In this document: one piece after another, positions 33,823 to 42,703 of the stretch
Layout of the letters: every line of letters starts with the position of its first letter
Position numbering within the stretch: the stretch's first letter is position 1
Assembly (NCBI GenBank): GCA_026388275.1
Contig: JAPLKB010000009.1
Location: 56,937-120,936 of the forward strand
Length of the DNA stretch: 64,000 bases
DNA from: Pseudomonadota bacterium
GTDB lineage: Bacteria; Desulfobacterota; Syntrophorhabdia; Syntrophorhabdales; Syntrophorhabdaceae
Reading direction: 5' to 3'
The notes under the pieces: generated by a model
The model's input: the letters and a program-made list of their open reading frames with translations, nothing else
Database searches by the model: none
Told to the model about the DNA's origin: nothing
Translations under genes and position numbers: made by a program

Positions 33823-35858
33823 TGCATATCCTTTACTGGGGCTATCGTCGCCCCCTCCACCAGCAAAGCTGTCGGAGCCTCCCCTTCTCGCTCACTGTTT
33901 GAGCTATTCAGCACTTTGACACCTTGCTTACCTGCTATCGTAGCCCCCTCCACCAGCAAAGCTCGACCTGCTGTGGTGGGTGCCCCGGCCTCCCCTTCTT
34001 GCTCACTACGTGAGTTAAGGGGTATCTTCACCCTCACCGTAGTTCCCTTTCCTCTGACGCCGTTTATTATGAATTCCCCGCCGAGAATAATTGCCCTTTC
34101 TCTCATGCCGAGAATGCCGAAGGAATGCAGATCAGTTTTTTCCTTATCTGAGATACCTTTTCCGTTGTCTTTTATCTCCAGAACTATATTGTTGCCCTCC
34201 CTTTCCAGGCGTACATTTAATTTTGTAGCCGATGCGTGGCGGGCAGCATTCGTTAACGATTCCTGAACAATGCGGTAGATTTGGGTGGAGCGTTCTCCAT
34301 CAAAATCTATGTTGCTCCCTATCGTTATTTTGGCATCTACATCGGTCTGTGTTTTGAAATTATTGACAGTCCATTCCAGGGCAGGCAAAAGCCCGAAATC
34401 ATCAAGGATAACAGGCCTTAATTCGGCAGAAACTTTTTGCACACTTTTAATTGCCTGTTTTATAAGTACGGACATGGCATCTGCCTTCTCGAAAAACAAT
34501 GTATTTTCAATTTCCGAGAATATTCTTTTTTTTATCCAGGAAATATCCATGTTTAATTTTGTAAGTATCTGTCCCAGCTCATCATGTAATTCCCTTGCCA
34601 CATCTTTTCGTTCTTTTTCCCTTGCTTTATTGATGTGGGTTGAAAGTATACGGAGCTGCTCATAAGATATTTTCAGTTCCTCCTCGGCCTTTTTTCTATC
34701 CGTAATATCATTTACAATCGCAATTCTACATAGCTTACCAGAGAATTCCAATGTGTGCCCTGAAATTTCAGCGTCAATGAGAGTCCCGTCTTTTTTGACA
34801 TGTTTCCATGGCCCCTTTGTTTTACCAAGCTTAGGCTTGTTTAAATGTGAGAGGACAGATGAAACGTCTCCGGGGGGATGAAGTTCCGTGGCCTTCATAT
34901 TTGTAAATTCTTCATAGGTGTACCCATAATGGATAATTGCGGCCTCATTGACATCAATAATTTCAAGGGTATTGAAATCAAAGACAAAAGCAGGCAAAGG
35001 ATTATGATCAAACATCCGCCGGTATCGTATTTCGCTTTTTTTAAGGGCTACTTCCATGTTTTTACGATCTGTAATATCCTTCCACACATCATAAATAAAA
35101 TCTTTACCGCCAATAGTGATGACTGTGAGGGAAACATCCGACCAGAATTCTTCGCCATTTATCTTTTTGTGCAACCATTCAAAACGGCTGCTCCCTTCTA
35201 TCATGGTTCGGGCTATTAAGTTCCTTGCTTTTACAATGGATACTTCTCCGTCAGGCTGCATCTCAGGGGATGTCTGTTCAGGAGAAAGCCCTATAAGCTC
35301 CTCTTTGCTGGAGCACCCCATGATCCTGACAGCTGCTTCATTGCAATCTATGTATTTATAATGATGAAGTAAAACTACCGGGTCAAGAGATTTCTCAAAA
35401 AGCAGATGGAATTTATTCTCACTTTCTTTTAACAACTCTTCTGCGTGTTTTTTTTCGGAAATATCCTTAATCAGGACAACAAAATAATCAATAGAACCAT
35501 CGTTTTTTTGAACAGAATTAACTGAAATTACAGTGTCGATAATGACACCGTCTTTTCTGACAAGATGTTTCTCCAACGTATAACCTGTAATTTCCCCTGA
35601 ACAAATCCGGTTGTAATATTCATTTAATTCCTGTTCCAATTCTTCCTTTGGTGTAATGTATGCCCAGGTGATTTCGAGAAGTTCTTCCCGTGAATACCCT
35701 ATCATTTCGCAGAAACAGTCATTTACTTCAATCCATTGCATATCAGGTGAAACAATAGCTATACCGATTAAAGGAAGGTTAAAAAAGGCGTGAAAACGAT
35801 TTTTGCTGCTGCGTAAATCATTTATAAGTTGTTCCCTGGTTTTTTCTTCATATCCCAT
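33819..35858 (-). CDS. Multi-PAS sensor histidine kinase (HisKA_3 / NarX-like output)
   Basis: 679 residues, no membrane segment, so cytoplasmic. Three PAS/PAC units (about 15-130, 140-260, 270-385), a HisKA_3 dimerisation domain with ARELHDELGQIL (His about 422) and HATPase with NAARHAS and KDNGKGISD. Partner of the NarL-type regulator. The C-terminal 50 residues beyond the ATPase domain are unusual: two copies of an EGEAPT..ALLVEGATIA segment, encoded by a 30-bp direct repeat, are read in frame. The PAS units have no recognised cofactor residues. ATG 35858 follows GGGGTTTAATCC, a weak SD. Confidence 0.9.
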   Translation of the reverse strand: MGYEEKTREQLINDLRSSKNRFHAFFNLPLIGIAIVSPDMQWIEVNDCFCEMIGYSREELLEITWAYITPKEELEQELNEYYNRICSGEITGYTLEKHLVRKDGVIIDTVISVNSVQKNDGSIDYFVVLIKDISEKKHAEELLKESENKFHLLFEKSLDPVVLLHHYKYIDCNEAAVRIMGCSSKEELIGLSPEQTSPEMQPDGEVSIVKARNLIARTMIEGSSRFEWLHKKINGEEFWSDVSLTVITIGGKDFIYDVWKDITDRKNMEVALKKSEIRYRRMFDHNPLPAFVFDFNTLEIIDVNEAAIIHYGYTYEEFTNMKATELHPPGDVSSVLSHLNKPKLGKTKGPWKHVKKDGTLIDAEISGHTLEFSGKLCRIAIVNDITDRKKAEEELKISYEQLRILSTHINKAREKERKDVARELHDELGQILTKLNMDISWIKKRIFSEIENTLFFEKADAMSVLIKQAIKSVQKVSAELRPVILDDFGLLPALEWTVNNFKTQTDVDAKITIGSNIDFDGERSTQIYRIVQESLTNAARHASATKLNVRLEREGNNIVLEIKDNGKGISDKEKTDLHSFGILGMRERAIILGGEFIINGVRGKGTTVRVKIPLNSRSEQEGEAGAPTTAGRALLVEGATIAGKQGVKVLNSSNSEREGEAPTALLVEGATIAPVKDMQ
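33841..33963 (-). repeat. 30-bp direct repeat inside the kinase 3' end
   Basis: 33841-33870 and 33934-33963 agree at 29 of 30 bases (block GCCCCCTCCACCAGCAAAGC). Each copy, with flanking GC-rich DNA, adds an EGATIA-type peptide to the kinase C-terminus. The block looks like a mobile intergenic repeat that was captured at the end of the gene. Confidence 0.7.
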
Positions 35859-36074
35859 GGATTAAACCCCTGCTTATCCCATGAATTTTAAGTATTATAT
35901 CGTTTCCTTTCCATTTTGTCATATTATTATACATATGTTTAATCGGTGAATTTGAAAATTCATTAATATTATAAAGCCAAGCAGAATAGTTTTGCCTGTT
36001 GGCTAAAGAACTTAAACGCCTTTTTTGAGTTGTATGTTCAGGTATAATTTATTGAACTGATTATAATTAGACAT

Positions 36075-36107
36075 AATTGTCGAATTAACCTGCCGAGTTC
36101 GACAATT
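36075..36107 (+). promoter_or_regulatory. Upstream activator inverted repeat (candidate ZraR-like site)
   Basis: AATTGTCGAA (36075-36084) and TTCGACAATT (36098-36107) form a perfect 10-bp inverted repeat with 13 bp between, centred about 100 bp before the sigma54 promoter. That is the usual place for an NtrC-family enhancer, and such a regulator is encoded at 39368. The rest of 35859-36247 is AT-rich without a gene. Confidence 0.6.
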
Positions 36108-36187
36108 CATACCTTAAAAAATTGATCATATCTTGTTCACCATAAAATAACAACTATAATTACAGCTAATTACAATATTCCAGATTT

Positions 36188-36203
36188 TGGCACGGCTATT
36201 GCT
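36188..36203 (+). promoter_or_regulatory. Sigma54 promoter
   Basis: TGGCAC-N5-TTGCT (36188-36203) fits the -24/-12 consensus fully. It lies 45 bp before ATG 36248 and reads into the ZraP-like gene and the operon ending with a sigma54 activator. Confidence 0.8.
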
Positions 36204-36247
36204 TTTTAGAATGATATGTATCGAATAAAATTTTACAGGAGGTTTCA

Positions 36248-36757
36248 ATGAAAAGATGGCATGTAGGTATAATGGTAGTGCTCTTTCTGGCACTTACCAC
36301 AACAGTATTCGCCTTTGGACATAAAGGAGGATTTGGTCCTGGTGGATGTGGTGGTCAGGGTGCAGGGTTCGAAGGACCTATGGGTATGGGTATGGCAGCA
36401 AATCTGAATCTTTCAAAGGAACAGATTGAGAAGATGTGGCTGACTAAAGAAAAGTTCCATAACGACACACAAAAATTGCGGTATGAACTTTTTCAGAAGC
36501 GTATTGAACTGAAGAGCCTCTATGCTGACCCGAAGGCAGATGAAGCAACACTGCTTGCAAAGCAAAAGGAACTTAATACCCTCAGGCAGAGTATGCAGGA
36601 CAAAATGACCCAGATGAGGCTTGAGCAGAGAAAGATCCTGACGCCGGAACAGATTAAAAAGTTGAGCGAGACTTCATATGGCCCCGGATTCGGTAGAAAA
36701 GGTGCAGGCCGTGGACCATGCGGACAGGGTGCAGAATTTGGCCCGGGCAGAAGCTAG
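36248..36757 (+). CDS. ZraP/CpxP-like periplasmic metal-stress chaperone
   Basis: 169 residues. Signal peptide (KRWHVGIMVVLFLALTTTVF-AFG), a Gly-rich metal-binding-looking stretch (GHKGGFGPGGCGGQGAGFEG), a helical hairpin (NLSKEQIEKMW ... LTPEQIKKLSE) of the Spy/CpxP/ZraP family and a Gly/Cys-rich tail. ZraP binds zinc and prevents protein aggregation in the periplasm. SD AGGAGG lies 7 nt before the ATG; a sigma54 promoter is at 36188. First gene of a ZraPSR-like unit. Confidence 0.82.
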   Translation: MKRWHVGIMVVLFLALTTTVFAFGHKGGFGPGGCGGQGAGFEGPMGMGMAANLNLSKEQIEKMWLTKEKFHNDTQKLRYELFQKRIELKSLYADPKADEATLLAKQKELNTLRQSMQDKMTQMRLEQRKILTPEQIKKLSETSYGPGFGRKGAGRGPCGQGAEFGPGRS

Positions 36758-36879
36758 AGATAGGCGCAAATGAATTAACGCTGAGTATGTTGAGTAAGTT
36801 GAGTACGGTCACCCCCCGAATAACCACCCCCCTACCTCTCAACTTACTTGACTACTCAACTAATAAGGAGGTAATAAAT

Positions 36880-37260
36880 ATGAAGACAAATATGTTGGTT
36901 ATCTTAATACTTATAACAGGACTTTTAACATTTTCTTGTGCATCCAACGGTTATAATACCCAGAAAGGTGCGGCAATCGGAGCTGGACTTGGGGCAATAG
37001 CAGGTCAGATTATAGGCAACAATACTGCTGGTACGCTAATAGGCGCTGCCGGAGGAGCCCTTGCCGGTGCGATTGCAGGAAATGCAGTAGATCAGAATAA
37101 TACTGACCAGCAGATAGCTGCTGCGCAAAGGCAGAACTCAACTTATGCATCTCCTGCAGGCATTGAAAATCCTCCGGGGCAGTGGGTTGAAATTCCGGGG
37201 CAGTGGGTTGGCGGAAAATGGGTTCCTACCCATAGAGCGTGGGTGCCTATAAATCCATGA
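36880..37260 (+). CDS. Glycine-zipper outer-membrane lipoprotein
   Basis: 126 residues. Lipobox LTFSC with Cys 20, then two glycine-zipper helices (GAAIGAGLGAIAGQIIG and GTLIGAAGGALAGAIAG), like 17-kDa antigen/YMGG proteins, and a C-terminal PGQWVEIPGQWVGGKWVPTH of the YXWXPGxW/BBP-like type. Probably outer-membrane associated, part of the envelope-stress unit. SD AAGGAGG is 8 nt before ATG 36880. The gap before it (36758-36879) carries a 10-bp inverted repeat built of GTTGAGTA-type heptamers. Confidence 0.8.
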   Translation: MKTNMLVILILITGLLTFSCASNGYNTQKGAAIGAGLGAIAGQIIGNNTAGTLIGAAGGALAGAIAGNAVDQNNTDQQIAAAQRQNSTYASPAGIENPPGQWVEIPGQWVGGKWVPTHRAWVPINP

Positions 37261-37676
37261 AATTTTTAAGCGCCGTACTCCTGTTTTCTACTCTTCTTGC
37301 GTCTCCACTCTACGGCCAGCATTCATATTTTGACTTTGAGAAGGGTTTGAAGCTTTCAGAGGTTCAAAGGACTGCAGTGGAAGATATAAAGAGAAAATAT
37401 ATGGATGAATGGCGCGCATCAGGGAGAGAAGTTATTAAAAAAAGGTTGGAGCTGAGGGATTTGTACAGGAACCCCTCGCTCAACAGAGACAGGGTTGAGA
37501 AACTTCAGAACGAAATACTGGAAATAGAAATCTCACGTGAAAACCTGTACAATCAATACAAGGGAGAAATCTCACGCATATTAAATGAAGAACAGCGCGA
37601 AAAATATGATAGCTTCTGCGGTTCCGAGAGAAAAAGATCAATGCGTCCCCTGGGATTAAGAGGATATGGGAGATAA
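37257..37676 (+). CDS. Second Spy/CpxP-like periplasmic protein
   Basis: 139 residues. Signal peptide MKFLSAVLLFSTLLASPLYG, then an all-helical domain with LKLSEVQRTAVEDIKRKY and ISRILNEEQREKYDSF (LTxxQ-like motifs of the CpxP/Spy/ZraP family) and a basic tail. The start ATG overlaps the lipoprotein stop (ATGA); the longer frame from 37239 lacks a signal peptide at its start. The 3' end overlaps the kinase gene by 11 nt. It may sense or buffer periplasmic metal or misfolded protein for the kinase. Confidence 0.8.
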   Translation: MKFLSAVLLFSTLLASPLYGQHSYFDFEKGLKLSEVQRTAVEDIKRKYMDEWRASGREVIKKRLELRDLYRNPSLNRDRVEKLQNEILEIEISRENLYNQYKGEISRILNEEQREKYDSFCGSERKRSMRPLGLRGYGR

Positions 37677-39252
37677 AAAGACATTCGTCTTTCCCTCCCT
37701 TCTGTTTGCTATACTCTTTTCCCTCATCACAATAACCGGATATTTTCAAATAAGAATCATAAAGAAAAATATCGAGGCCCTGCTCAAAAACGAAGGGGAG
37801 ATCATTTTTAATCATCTTAAGAGGGAAATAGATATAAATCTTGAATACTTAAACCTCCTTGAAAAATCTCCATCAATCATTACGCCTAATTTTCTGAATA
37901 TTATGGTTTATGACGAGGCGATAATTGACGATCTTTACAACTTTTTTAGAAATATAGAAAGCATGGATGTAGAAAAGATGCCTATTTCGAATATCATAGT
38001 GATAGACAGGGACGGCAAAACTATTACGAAAAAGGGATTGGTAAGGGTACCGATGTCTTATATCAGGACATTTCAATCAGGGGAAAAGGAAACCTTTGTT
38101 AAAACGCCGGGCAAAGGAGATAAATTTTTTACAATGGGCATTAAAACAAAAGGCAACGCAGTTTTCTTCAGTCTTGATGAAGATGAGCTTGATGCGCTAA
38201 GGAAAAAACTTACCTTAAAGGAAATTGTAGAAGCAGAGGAAAAGAGATTCAATATTGATGGTATTAATATATATGATGCAAAGGGAATTCCTTATATATC
38301 TTCCAATGGCAACAGGGAAGAGGCTTACGTTGTGTCTATGCCGCTGGATTCAAAATATCTTCCGAAGTTTATAGTTGAGATACTTGTGTCAAAAGGACTT
38401 GCCCGGGATATATTAAAAAGAACTACTATGAATTTTCTCTTTATCCTTGTGCTTTTGGCAATATCTGGTGCAGTAAGTACTTATGCAATATTTCTTCTGG
38501 AAAGGAGGCATGCTAAGAGGTTGCGTGAGTTTGAAAAAGAGCTTGAGATGAAAGAGAGACTTGTGTCGCTCGGTAAGCTTTCTTCAGGAATGGCGCATGA
38601 GATACGAAACCCGTTGAATGCTATGAGCATGTCAATACAAAGGCTAAAGAGGGAATTTACGCCTGCAAAAGAAAAAGAAGAAGAATATTATCAATTTATT
38701 GATATTATAAGAAACGAATTGTCGAGGATTGACAGGATCGTTGAAGAGTTTCTTCTTTCAACCAAATCCCATGCACCGTTTCTGCAGGAAAACCTTGATA
38801 ATGTTATTGAGGAGGTAGTTGTCATTCTCAGGGAAAAGGCTGCTTCAAAGGGGATTGATATAATTATCAGCAAGGCAGACAATGACATAATGATTCAATC
38901 GCAAAAAGAAAGGCTTAAACAGGCTTTTTACAACATTGTTTTGAACGGGATTGAAGCAATAAATAACGGAGGATCCATTAAGATAACAACATCTGTCAAG
39001 GATGGGAATATAGATATAAGTATAAAGGACACTGGTGCAGGCATTAATGAAAAAGAGCTTCACAGGATATTCGAATATTATTATACTACGAAGGATAAGG
39101 GAATTGGATTAGGGTTACCCATTTCGTACATGATCATTAAAGATCACGGCGGTGATATAAGTGCCTTCAGCGAGCAAGGAAAAGGTACGACATTTGTCAT
39201 AACCATGCCTATGAATCAACCGCCTGCAGAAGGGCAGAAAACAAGAGAATGA
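37666..39252 (+). CDS. ZraS/NtrB-like membrane sensor histidine kinase
   Basis: 528 residues. Membrane helix about 9-28, periplasmic domain about 30-250, second helix about 255-275, then HisKA with SGMAHEIRNPLNAMSMS (His about 310) and HATPase with NIVLNGIEAINNGG, DTGAGINEKE and GIGLGLP. It should phosphorylate the sigma54 activator encoded next. AAGAGG is the SD; the gene overlaps its upstream neighbour. The kinase-regulator-chaperone set matches ZraPSR. Confidence 0.9.
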   Translation: MGDKKTFVFPSLLFAILFSLITITGYFQIRIIKKNIEALLKNEGEIIFNHLKREIDINLEYLNLLEKSPSIITPNFLNIMVYDEAIIDDLYNFFRNIESMDVEKMPISNIIVIDRDGKTITKKGLVRVPMSYIRTFQSGEKETFVKTPGKGDKFFTMGIKTKGNAVFFSLDEDELDALRKKLTLKEIVEAEEKRFNIDGINIYDAKGIPYISSNGNREEAYVVSMPLDSKYLPKFIVEILVSKGLARDILKRTTMNFLFILVLLAISGAVSTYAIFLLERRHAKRLREFEKELEMKERLVSLGKLSSGMAHEIRNPLNAMSMSIQRLKREFTPAKEKEEEYYQFIDIIRNELSRIDRIVEEFLLSTKSHAPFLQENLDNVIEEVVVILREKAASKGIDIIISKADNDIMIQSQKERLKQAFYNIVLNGIEAINNGGSIKITTSVKDGNIDISIKDTGAGINEKELHRIFEYYYTTKDKGIGLGLPISYMIIKDHGGDISAFSEQGKGTTFVITMPMNQPPAEGQKTRE

Positions 39253-39367
39253 GAAGGCAAAAGACAATGAATCCGTTCATGGTTTACAGCCTGCAGCAAG
39301 AACAGGAGCAGCTGCTGCGAACTGGCATGTGTAAACCATTTTCCTGGGCTCTGAAGGGGGTAAAAAT

Positions 39368-40714
39368 ATGGATCGGGCAAATATATTAATTGTTGAGGAC
39401 GAGGATACACAGAGATCGCTCCTTGGAGGTTTTTTAACAAAAGAAGGTTATTCAGTAAAGGAAGCCGGAGATGGGAAGACAGCAATCGAAAGGTTTAAGG
39501 AAGAAGTTCTTGATATTGCTTTGCTCGATTATAAACTGCCCGATACGGATGGCCTCTCTCTTCTCAAAGAGTTTAAAGAAATAAATCCTGAAGTGGAAAT
39601 AATCATGATTACAGCCTTTGGAAGCATAGAAAATGCGGTGAATGCTTTGAAGGCAGGTGCTGCTGAATATTTAACAAAGCCCATAGATCTTGACGATCTG
39701 ATTTTTAAGTTGAAAAAGATAGAAGAAAAGCGGCACTTAGTGCGTGAGAATATGGTGCTGAAGGAAACGCTGAGAGACAGGCTTAAAGCTGAAAACTTTA
39801 TTTATTCCTGCGAAAAGATGCAAAATGTTGTAAGTCTTGTTGTAAGAATTGCAAAAACAGATTCTACCTGCCTTATTCGAGGTGAGAGCGGTGTGGGAAA
39901 AGAGGTTATCGTTAACCTTGTCCATGGTTTAAGCGAGAGGCTGAACCAGCCCCTCGTAAAAGTAAATTGTGCTGCAATACCCGACACTTTACTTGAGAGC
40001 GAGCTCTTCGGATACGAAAAAGGTGCATTTACAGGGGCTTATCAAAGAAAGGCGGGTAAATTTGAGCTGGCAAACAAAGGGACAATCTTTCTCGATGAAA
40101 TAGGCGATATACCGCTTCTGCTCCAATCAAAATTGCTGAGGGCAATACAGGAAAGGGAGGTTGAACGGCTGGGCGGGCTGCGCCCTGTAGGGGTAGATGT
40201 GAGGATTATAACGGCAACCAATAAAAATCTTGAAGAAGAGGTTAAGAAGGGAGCCTTCAGGGAAGACCTTTTCTACAGATTGAATGTAGTTGCTATTGAT
40301 ATACCTCCTTTGAGGGAGAGAAAGGAGGACATCCCGCTTTTTCTCGATTTTTTCCTTAAAAAATATAATGACAGGCATAAGAAAACAATTAAGGGATTTA
40401 CAAAAGAAGCAAGGGACACACTGATAAAATATGATTTTCCAGGTAATGTAAGAGAACTTGAGAATATAATCGAAAGGGCTGTCGTGCTTACAAGAGGCGA
40501 ATATATATCAAAGGAGGATTTGCCGTCTCTGGCTGAAGGCGAACAGTCTGTTACGGAAGGAACTATCAGGGATGTGGTTGGGGCGACAGAAAGGAAGATG
40601 ATAATGGAAGCCCTCACGAAAGCCGACTGGGTCCAGACAAGGGCTGCGTCAATTATAGGAATAAGTGAACGTATGCTTCGGTATAAGATAAAGAAGTATA
40701 ATATTGCAAGATAA
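39368..40714 (+). CDS. NtrC-family sigma54-dependent response regulator (ZraR-like)
   Basis: 448 residues. Receiver with D54 (LLDYKLPDTDG), AAA+ domain with Walker A GESGVGKE (172-179), the sigma54-contact loop GAFTGA (219-224), GTIFLDEIGD (Walker B), and a C-terminal Fis-type helix-turn-helix (AASIIGISERMLRYKIKKY). SD GGGGG lies 8 nt before the ATG. Expected target: the inverted repeat at 36075-36107 with the promoter at 36188, giving positive feedback of its own operon. Confidence 0.93.
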   Translation: MDRANILIVEDEDTQRSLLGGFLTKEGYSVKEAGDGKTAIERFKEEVLDIALLDYKLPDTDGLSLLKEFKEINPEVEIIMITAFGSIENAVNALKAGAAEYLTKPIDLDDLIFKLKKIEEKRHLVRENMVLKETLRDRLKAENFIYSCEKMQNVVSLVVRIAKTDSTCLIRGESGVGKEVIVNLVHGLSERLNQPLVKVNCAAIPDTLLESELFGYEKGAFTGAYQRKAGKFELANKGTIFLDEIGDIPLLLQSKLLRAIQEREVERLGGLRPVGVDVRIITATNKNLEEEVKKGAFREDLFYRLNVVAIDIPPLRERKEDIPLFLDFFLKKYNDRHKKTIKGFTKEARDTLIKYDFPGNVRELENIIERAVVLTRGEYISKEDLPSLAEGEQSVTEGTIRDVVGATERKMIMEALTKADWVQTRAASIIGISERMLRYKIKKYNIAR

Positions 40715-40742
40715 GTAAATAAAAAAATGATATACTTCGCCC

Positions 40743-41399
40743 ATGAAAAAGGTAGTCTCATTCGACCTTGACGGAACTCTCGTCAGTGCCGGATTCGGGG
40801 ATATGGTGTGGAATCATGGCATACCCGAATCTTATGCGAAAAAGTATTCAATACCCTTTGACGATGCAAGGACGCTAATTATGAAAGAATATGCGTCTGT
40901 CGGCGATTCCAGCATCCTCTGGTACAATATAGATTACTGGCTGAAGAGGTTTGACTTAAGTGTTACGGCAGACGAACTCCTGAAAAAGTATGAATCATTT
41001 ATTGAGCCTATTACCGGCGCAGAAGAGGTTATCGAAAGATTAAAAGAAGAATACATACTTATCATAGCCTCTAATGCAGCCCGTATATTTGTTGAGAAAG
41101 AGCTTGAATATACAAACCTTGCCCGCTACTTCAGCCATAGCATTTCAGCAACGACAGATTATAATATGGTAAAAAAAGAAACGGCATTCTATGAAAAGAT
41201 ATGCAGTATGCTGAGTGTGTTGCCTGAAGAGATTATACATGTGGGAGACCATGAAATCTTTGATTTTCAAGTCCCATCAGACATGGGAATAGAGGCATAC
41301 TACTTCAAAAATTATAAATCCGGGAAAGAGGGCCAGGGATCAGGAGAAAATAACGGAAGAGTTATTAACAGCCTGTTGGAGCTTCTGGATAAGTTATGA
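40743..41399 (+). CDS. HAD-superfamily hydrolase
   Basis: 218 residues. Motif I SFDLDGTLV (nucleophile D8), motif II IIASNAA, a lysine in VKKETAFYEK and motif III VGDHEIFDFQ are in place, with an alpha-helical cap after motif I. Probably a phosphatase acting on a small phosphorylated metabolite; the substrate cannot be told. It ends in an ATGA overlap with the zinc-ribbon gene. Confidence 0.85.
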   Translation: MKKVVSFDLDGTLVSAGFGDMVWNHGIPESYAKKYSIPFDDARTLIMKEYASVGDSSILWYNIDYWLKRFDLSVTADELLKKYESFIEPITGAEEVIERLKEEYILIIASNAARIFVEKELEYTNLARYFSHSISATTDYNMVKKETAFYEKICSMLSVLPEEIIHVGDHEIFDFQVPSDMGIEAYYFKNYKSGKEGQGSGENNGRVINSLLELLDKL

Positions 41400-41680
41400 G
41401 AATATGTTTCAAGTGCAAAAAGCCGGTTACTATTGAAAAAATATCCTTCAGAGAAGAATGTCCGCAGTGCAGGTCAGATCTCCATGTTTGTCTGAACTGT
41501 ATCTTCTATGATGAAGGCAAAGCCAACAAATGCAGGGAGCCTCAGGCAGATTACGTAAAAGAAAAAGACAGGGCAAATTATTGTGAATATTTCAGGTTTA
41601 AGGACGATCAGACAAAGAAATCAGACAAGGAAGAAGCCGAAAAGTTATGGGAAAATATCTTTAAAAAATCAGATAAATGA
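41396..41680 (+). CDS. Small zinc-ribbon-like protein of unknown function
   Basis: 94 residues, ten cysteines mostly in pairs: CFKCKKP, CPQCRSD, VCLNCIFYDEG, then NKCREP and NYCEYF. That suggests two zinc sites, followed by a charged helical tail. I recognise similar uncharacterised proteins only in general terms. Translationally coupled to the HAD gene. The stop lies 8 bp from the end of the convergent methyltransferase gene. Confidence 0.7.
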   Translation: MRICFKCKKPVTIEKISFREECPQCRSDLHVCLNCIFYDEGKANKCREPQADYVKEKDRANYCEYFRFKDDQTKKSDKEEAEKLWENIFKKSDK

Positions 41681-41687
41681 GTCTCTT

Positions 41688-42356
41688 TTAGTTATCAGGA
41701 ATCCTTAACACTGCAAAAATCATTTTTTCTATTTTATCTATTTTAATGTCCAGTTCATGTGAATATTGAGAAAGGAATTTTGTTAGACTTCGTTTACTGA
41801 AATGTCGTAAGTGGGTCCTGTCGTTCCATGCTTTTTTGTTCGGGACTGCCACTAAAATATACGATCCGGGATTTAAAAGGTTGATAACCTTTTCCATCAT
41901 CTTCTCCGGATTAATTACATGTTCAAGGGCATGAGAAATGATGGCCGATGAAAATTTCTTATTGAAATCAATCTGTTCGATGTTGCCGACTAAAAAACTA
42001 AGCCTTTCCTTGTATTCCGGAAAATTATCTGCAAGTTTGTTTGCCAGTTGTATTGCATATGGCGATATATCAATAGCCGTAATACTGTAACCCCTGGCGG
42101 CTATAATGATATCTATCTCACCGCTGCCGCATCCGACATCAAGAATTTCACTTTTTAAAAAACGGTCGTCCGATAAAAAATTTACAAGACCGCTGTCTTT
42201 CCAGAATTCAACTGTTAAAGCAGCAGGGAGCGCCTTCTCTCTATACTCGTACGACTGGTCATTAACTCGTATAAAATCTTCTATAGATATATCTTTTTTT
42301 ACATAAATTCTTGGATCGTCATCGATTCTGCGTTTTTTTCTTACAAATAAGTTCAA
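41688..42356 (-). CDS. Class I SAM-dependent methyltransferase
   Basis: 222 residues. Motif I ILDVGCGSGEIDIII, motif II region ITAIDIS, then SSAIISHALEHVINPEKMM and YILVAVPNKKAW, as in Ubie/Methyltransf_11-type enzymes with small-molecule or sugar substrates. It follows the UDP-sugar genes on the same strand with a 100-bp gap, so a role in polysaccharide or nucleotide-sugar modification is possible. The start is uncertain; no strong SD is seen before ATG 42356. Confidence 0.8.
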   Translation of the reverse strand: MNLFVRKKRRIDDDPRIYVKKDISIEDFIRVNDQSYEYREKALPAALTVEFWKDSGLVNFLSDDRFLKSEILDVGCGSGEIDIIIAARGYSITAIDISPYAIQLANKLADNFPEYKERLSFLVGNIEQIDFNKKFSSAIISHALEHVINPEKMMEKVINLLNPGSYILVAVPNKKAWNDRTHLRHFSKRSLTKFLSQYSHELDIKIDKIEKMIFAVLRIPDN

Positions 42357-42459
42357 ATATTCACCAAATTTTATTTTCTCTAAAATGTATCAGATAAAAG
42401 TCTTTAAAAAATCAACTGTCTCTACATTAACATTAAACCATATAAACTATTACTTGCTG

Positions 42460-42702
42460 CTACCTCATTTTCGGTCTTGTAAATATTATCCTGTAGCGTT
42501 CCCTGTCCACATCAAAACAGGCTGTACAACCGCTTGTATCGCAGCTTTCGATGTCCATTTCTTCCTTGGGAGGCAATGGCTCAAGATGTACTTCAAACCC
42601 TATATCATTATACATTTCAGCCATTTCTGAAAGTCTTGGCTCGCAAGCAATGAATCTTTTTTCCCAACCGGCTGCTGCAAGCTCTTCTTCTCTTTTTATA
42701 AT
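42460..42702 (-). CDS. 80-residue Cys-containing protein with probable ATT start
   Basis: A continuous frame directly after the UDP-glucuronate decarboxylase gene, one base beyond its stop. It reads ATT-ATA-AAA-AGA..., giving MIKREEELAAAGWEKRFIAC, then EPRLSEMAEMYNDIGFEVHL, EPLPPKEEMDIESCDTSGCT and ACFDVDRERYRIIFTRPKMR. No ATG, GTG or TTG lies before the conserved-looking opening; an in-frame stop is four codons upstream of ATT, and AAAGGG sits 5 nt before it. The first ATG would cut off 26 residues. Composition is protein-like with a CxxxxCxxC cluster. I infer a small, perhaps zinc-binding protein, coupled to the upstream gene. Function unknown. Confidence 0.65.
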   Translation of the reverse strand: MIKREEELAAAGWEKRFIACEPRLSEMAEMYNDIGFEVHLEPLPPKEEMDIESCDTSGCTACFDVDRERYRIIFTRPKMR

Positions 42703-42703
42703 A

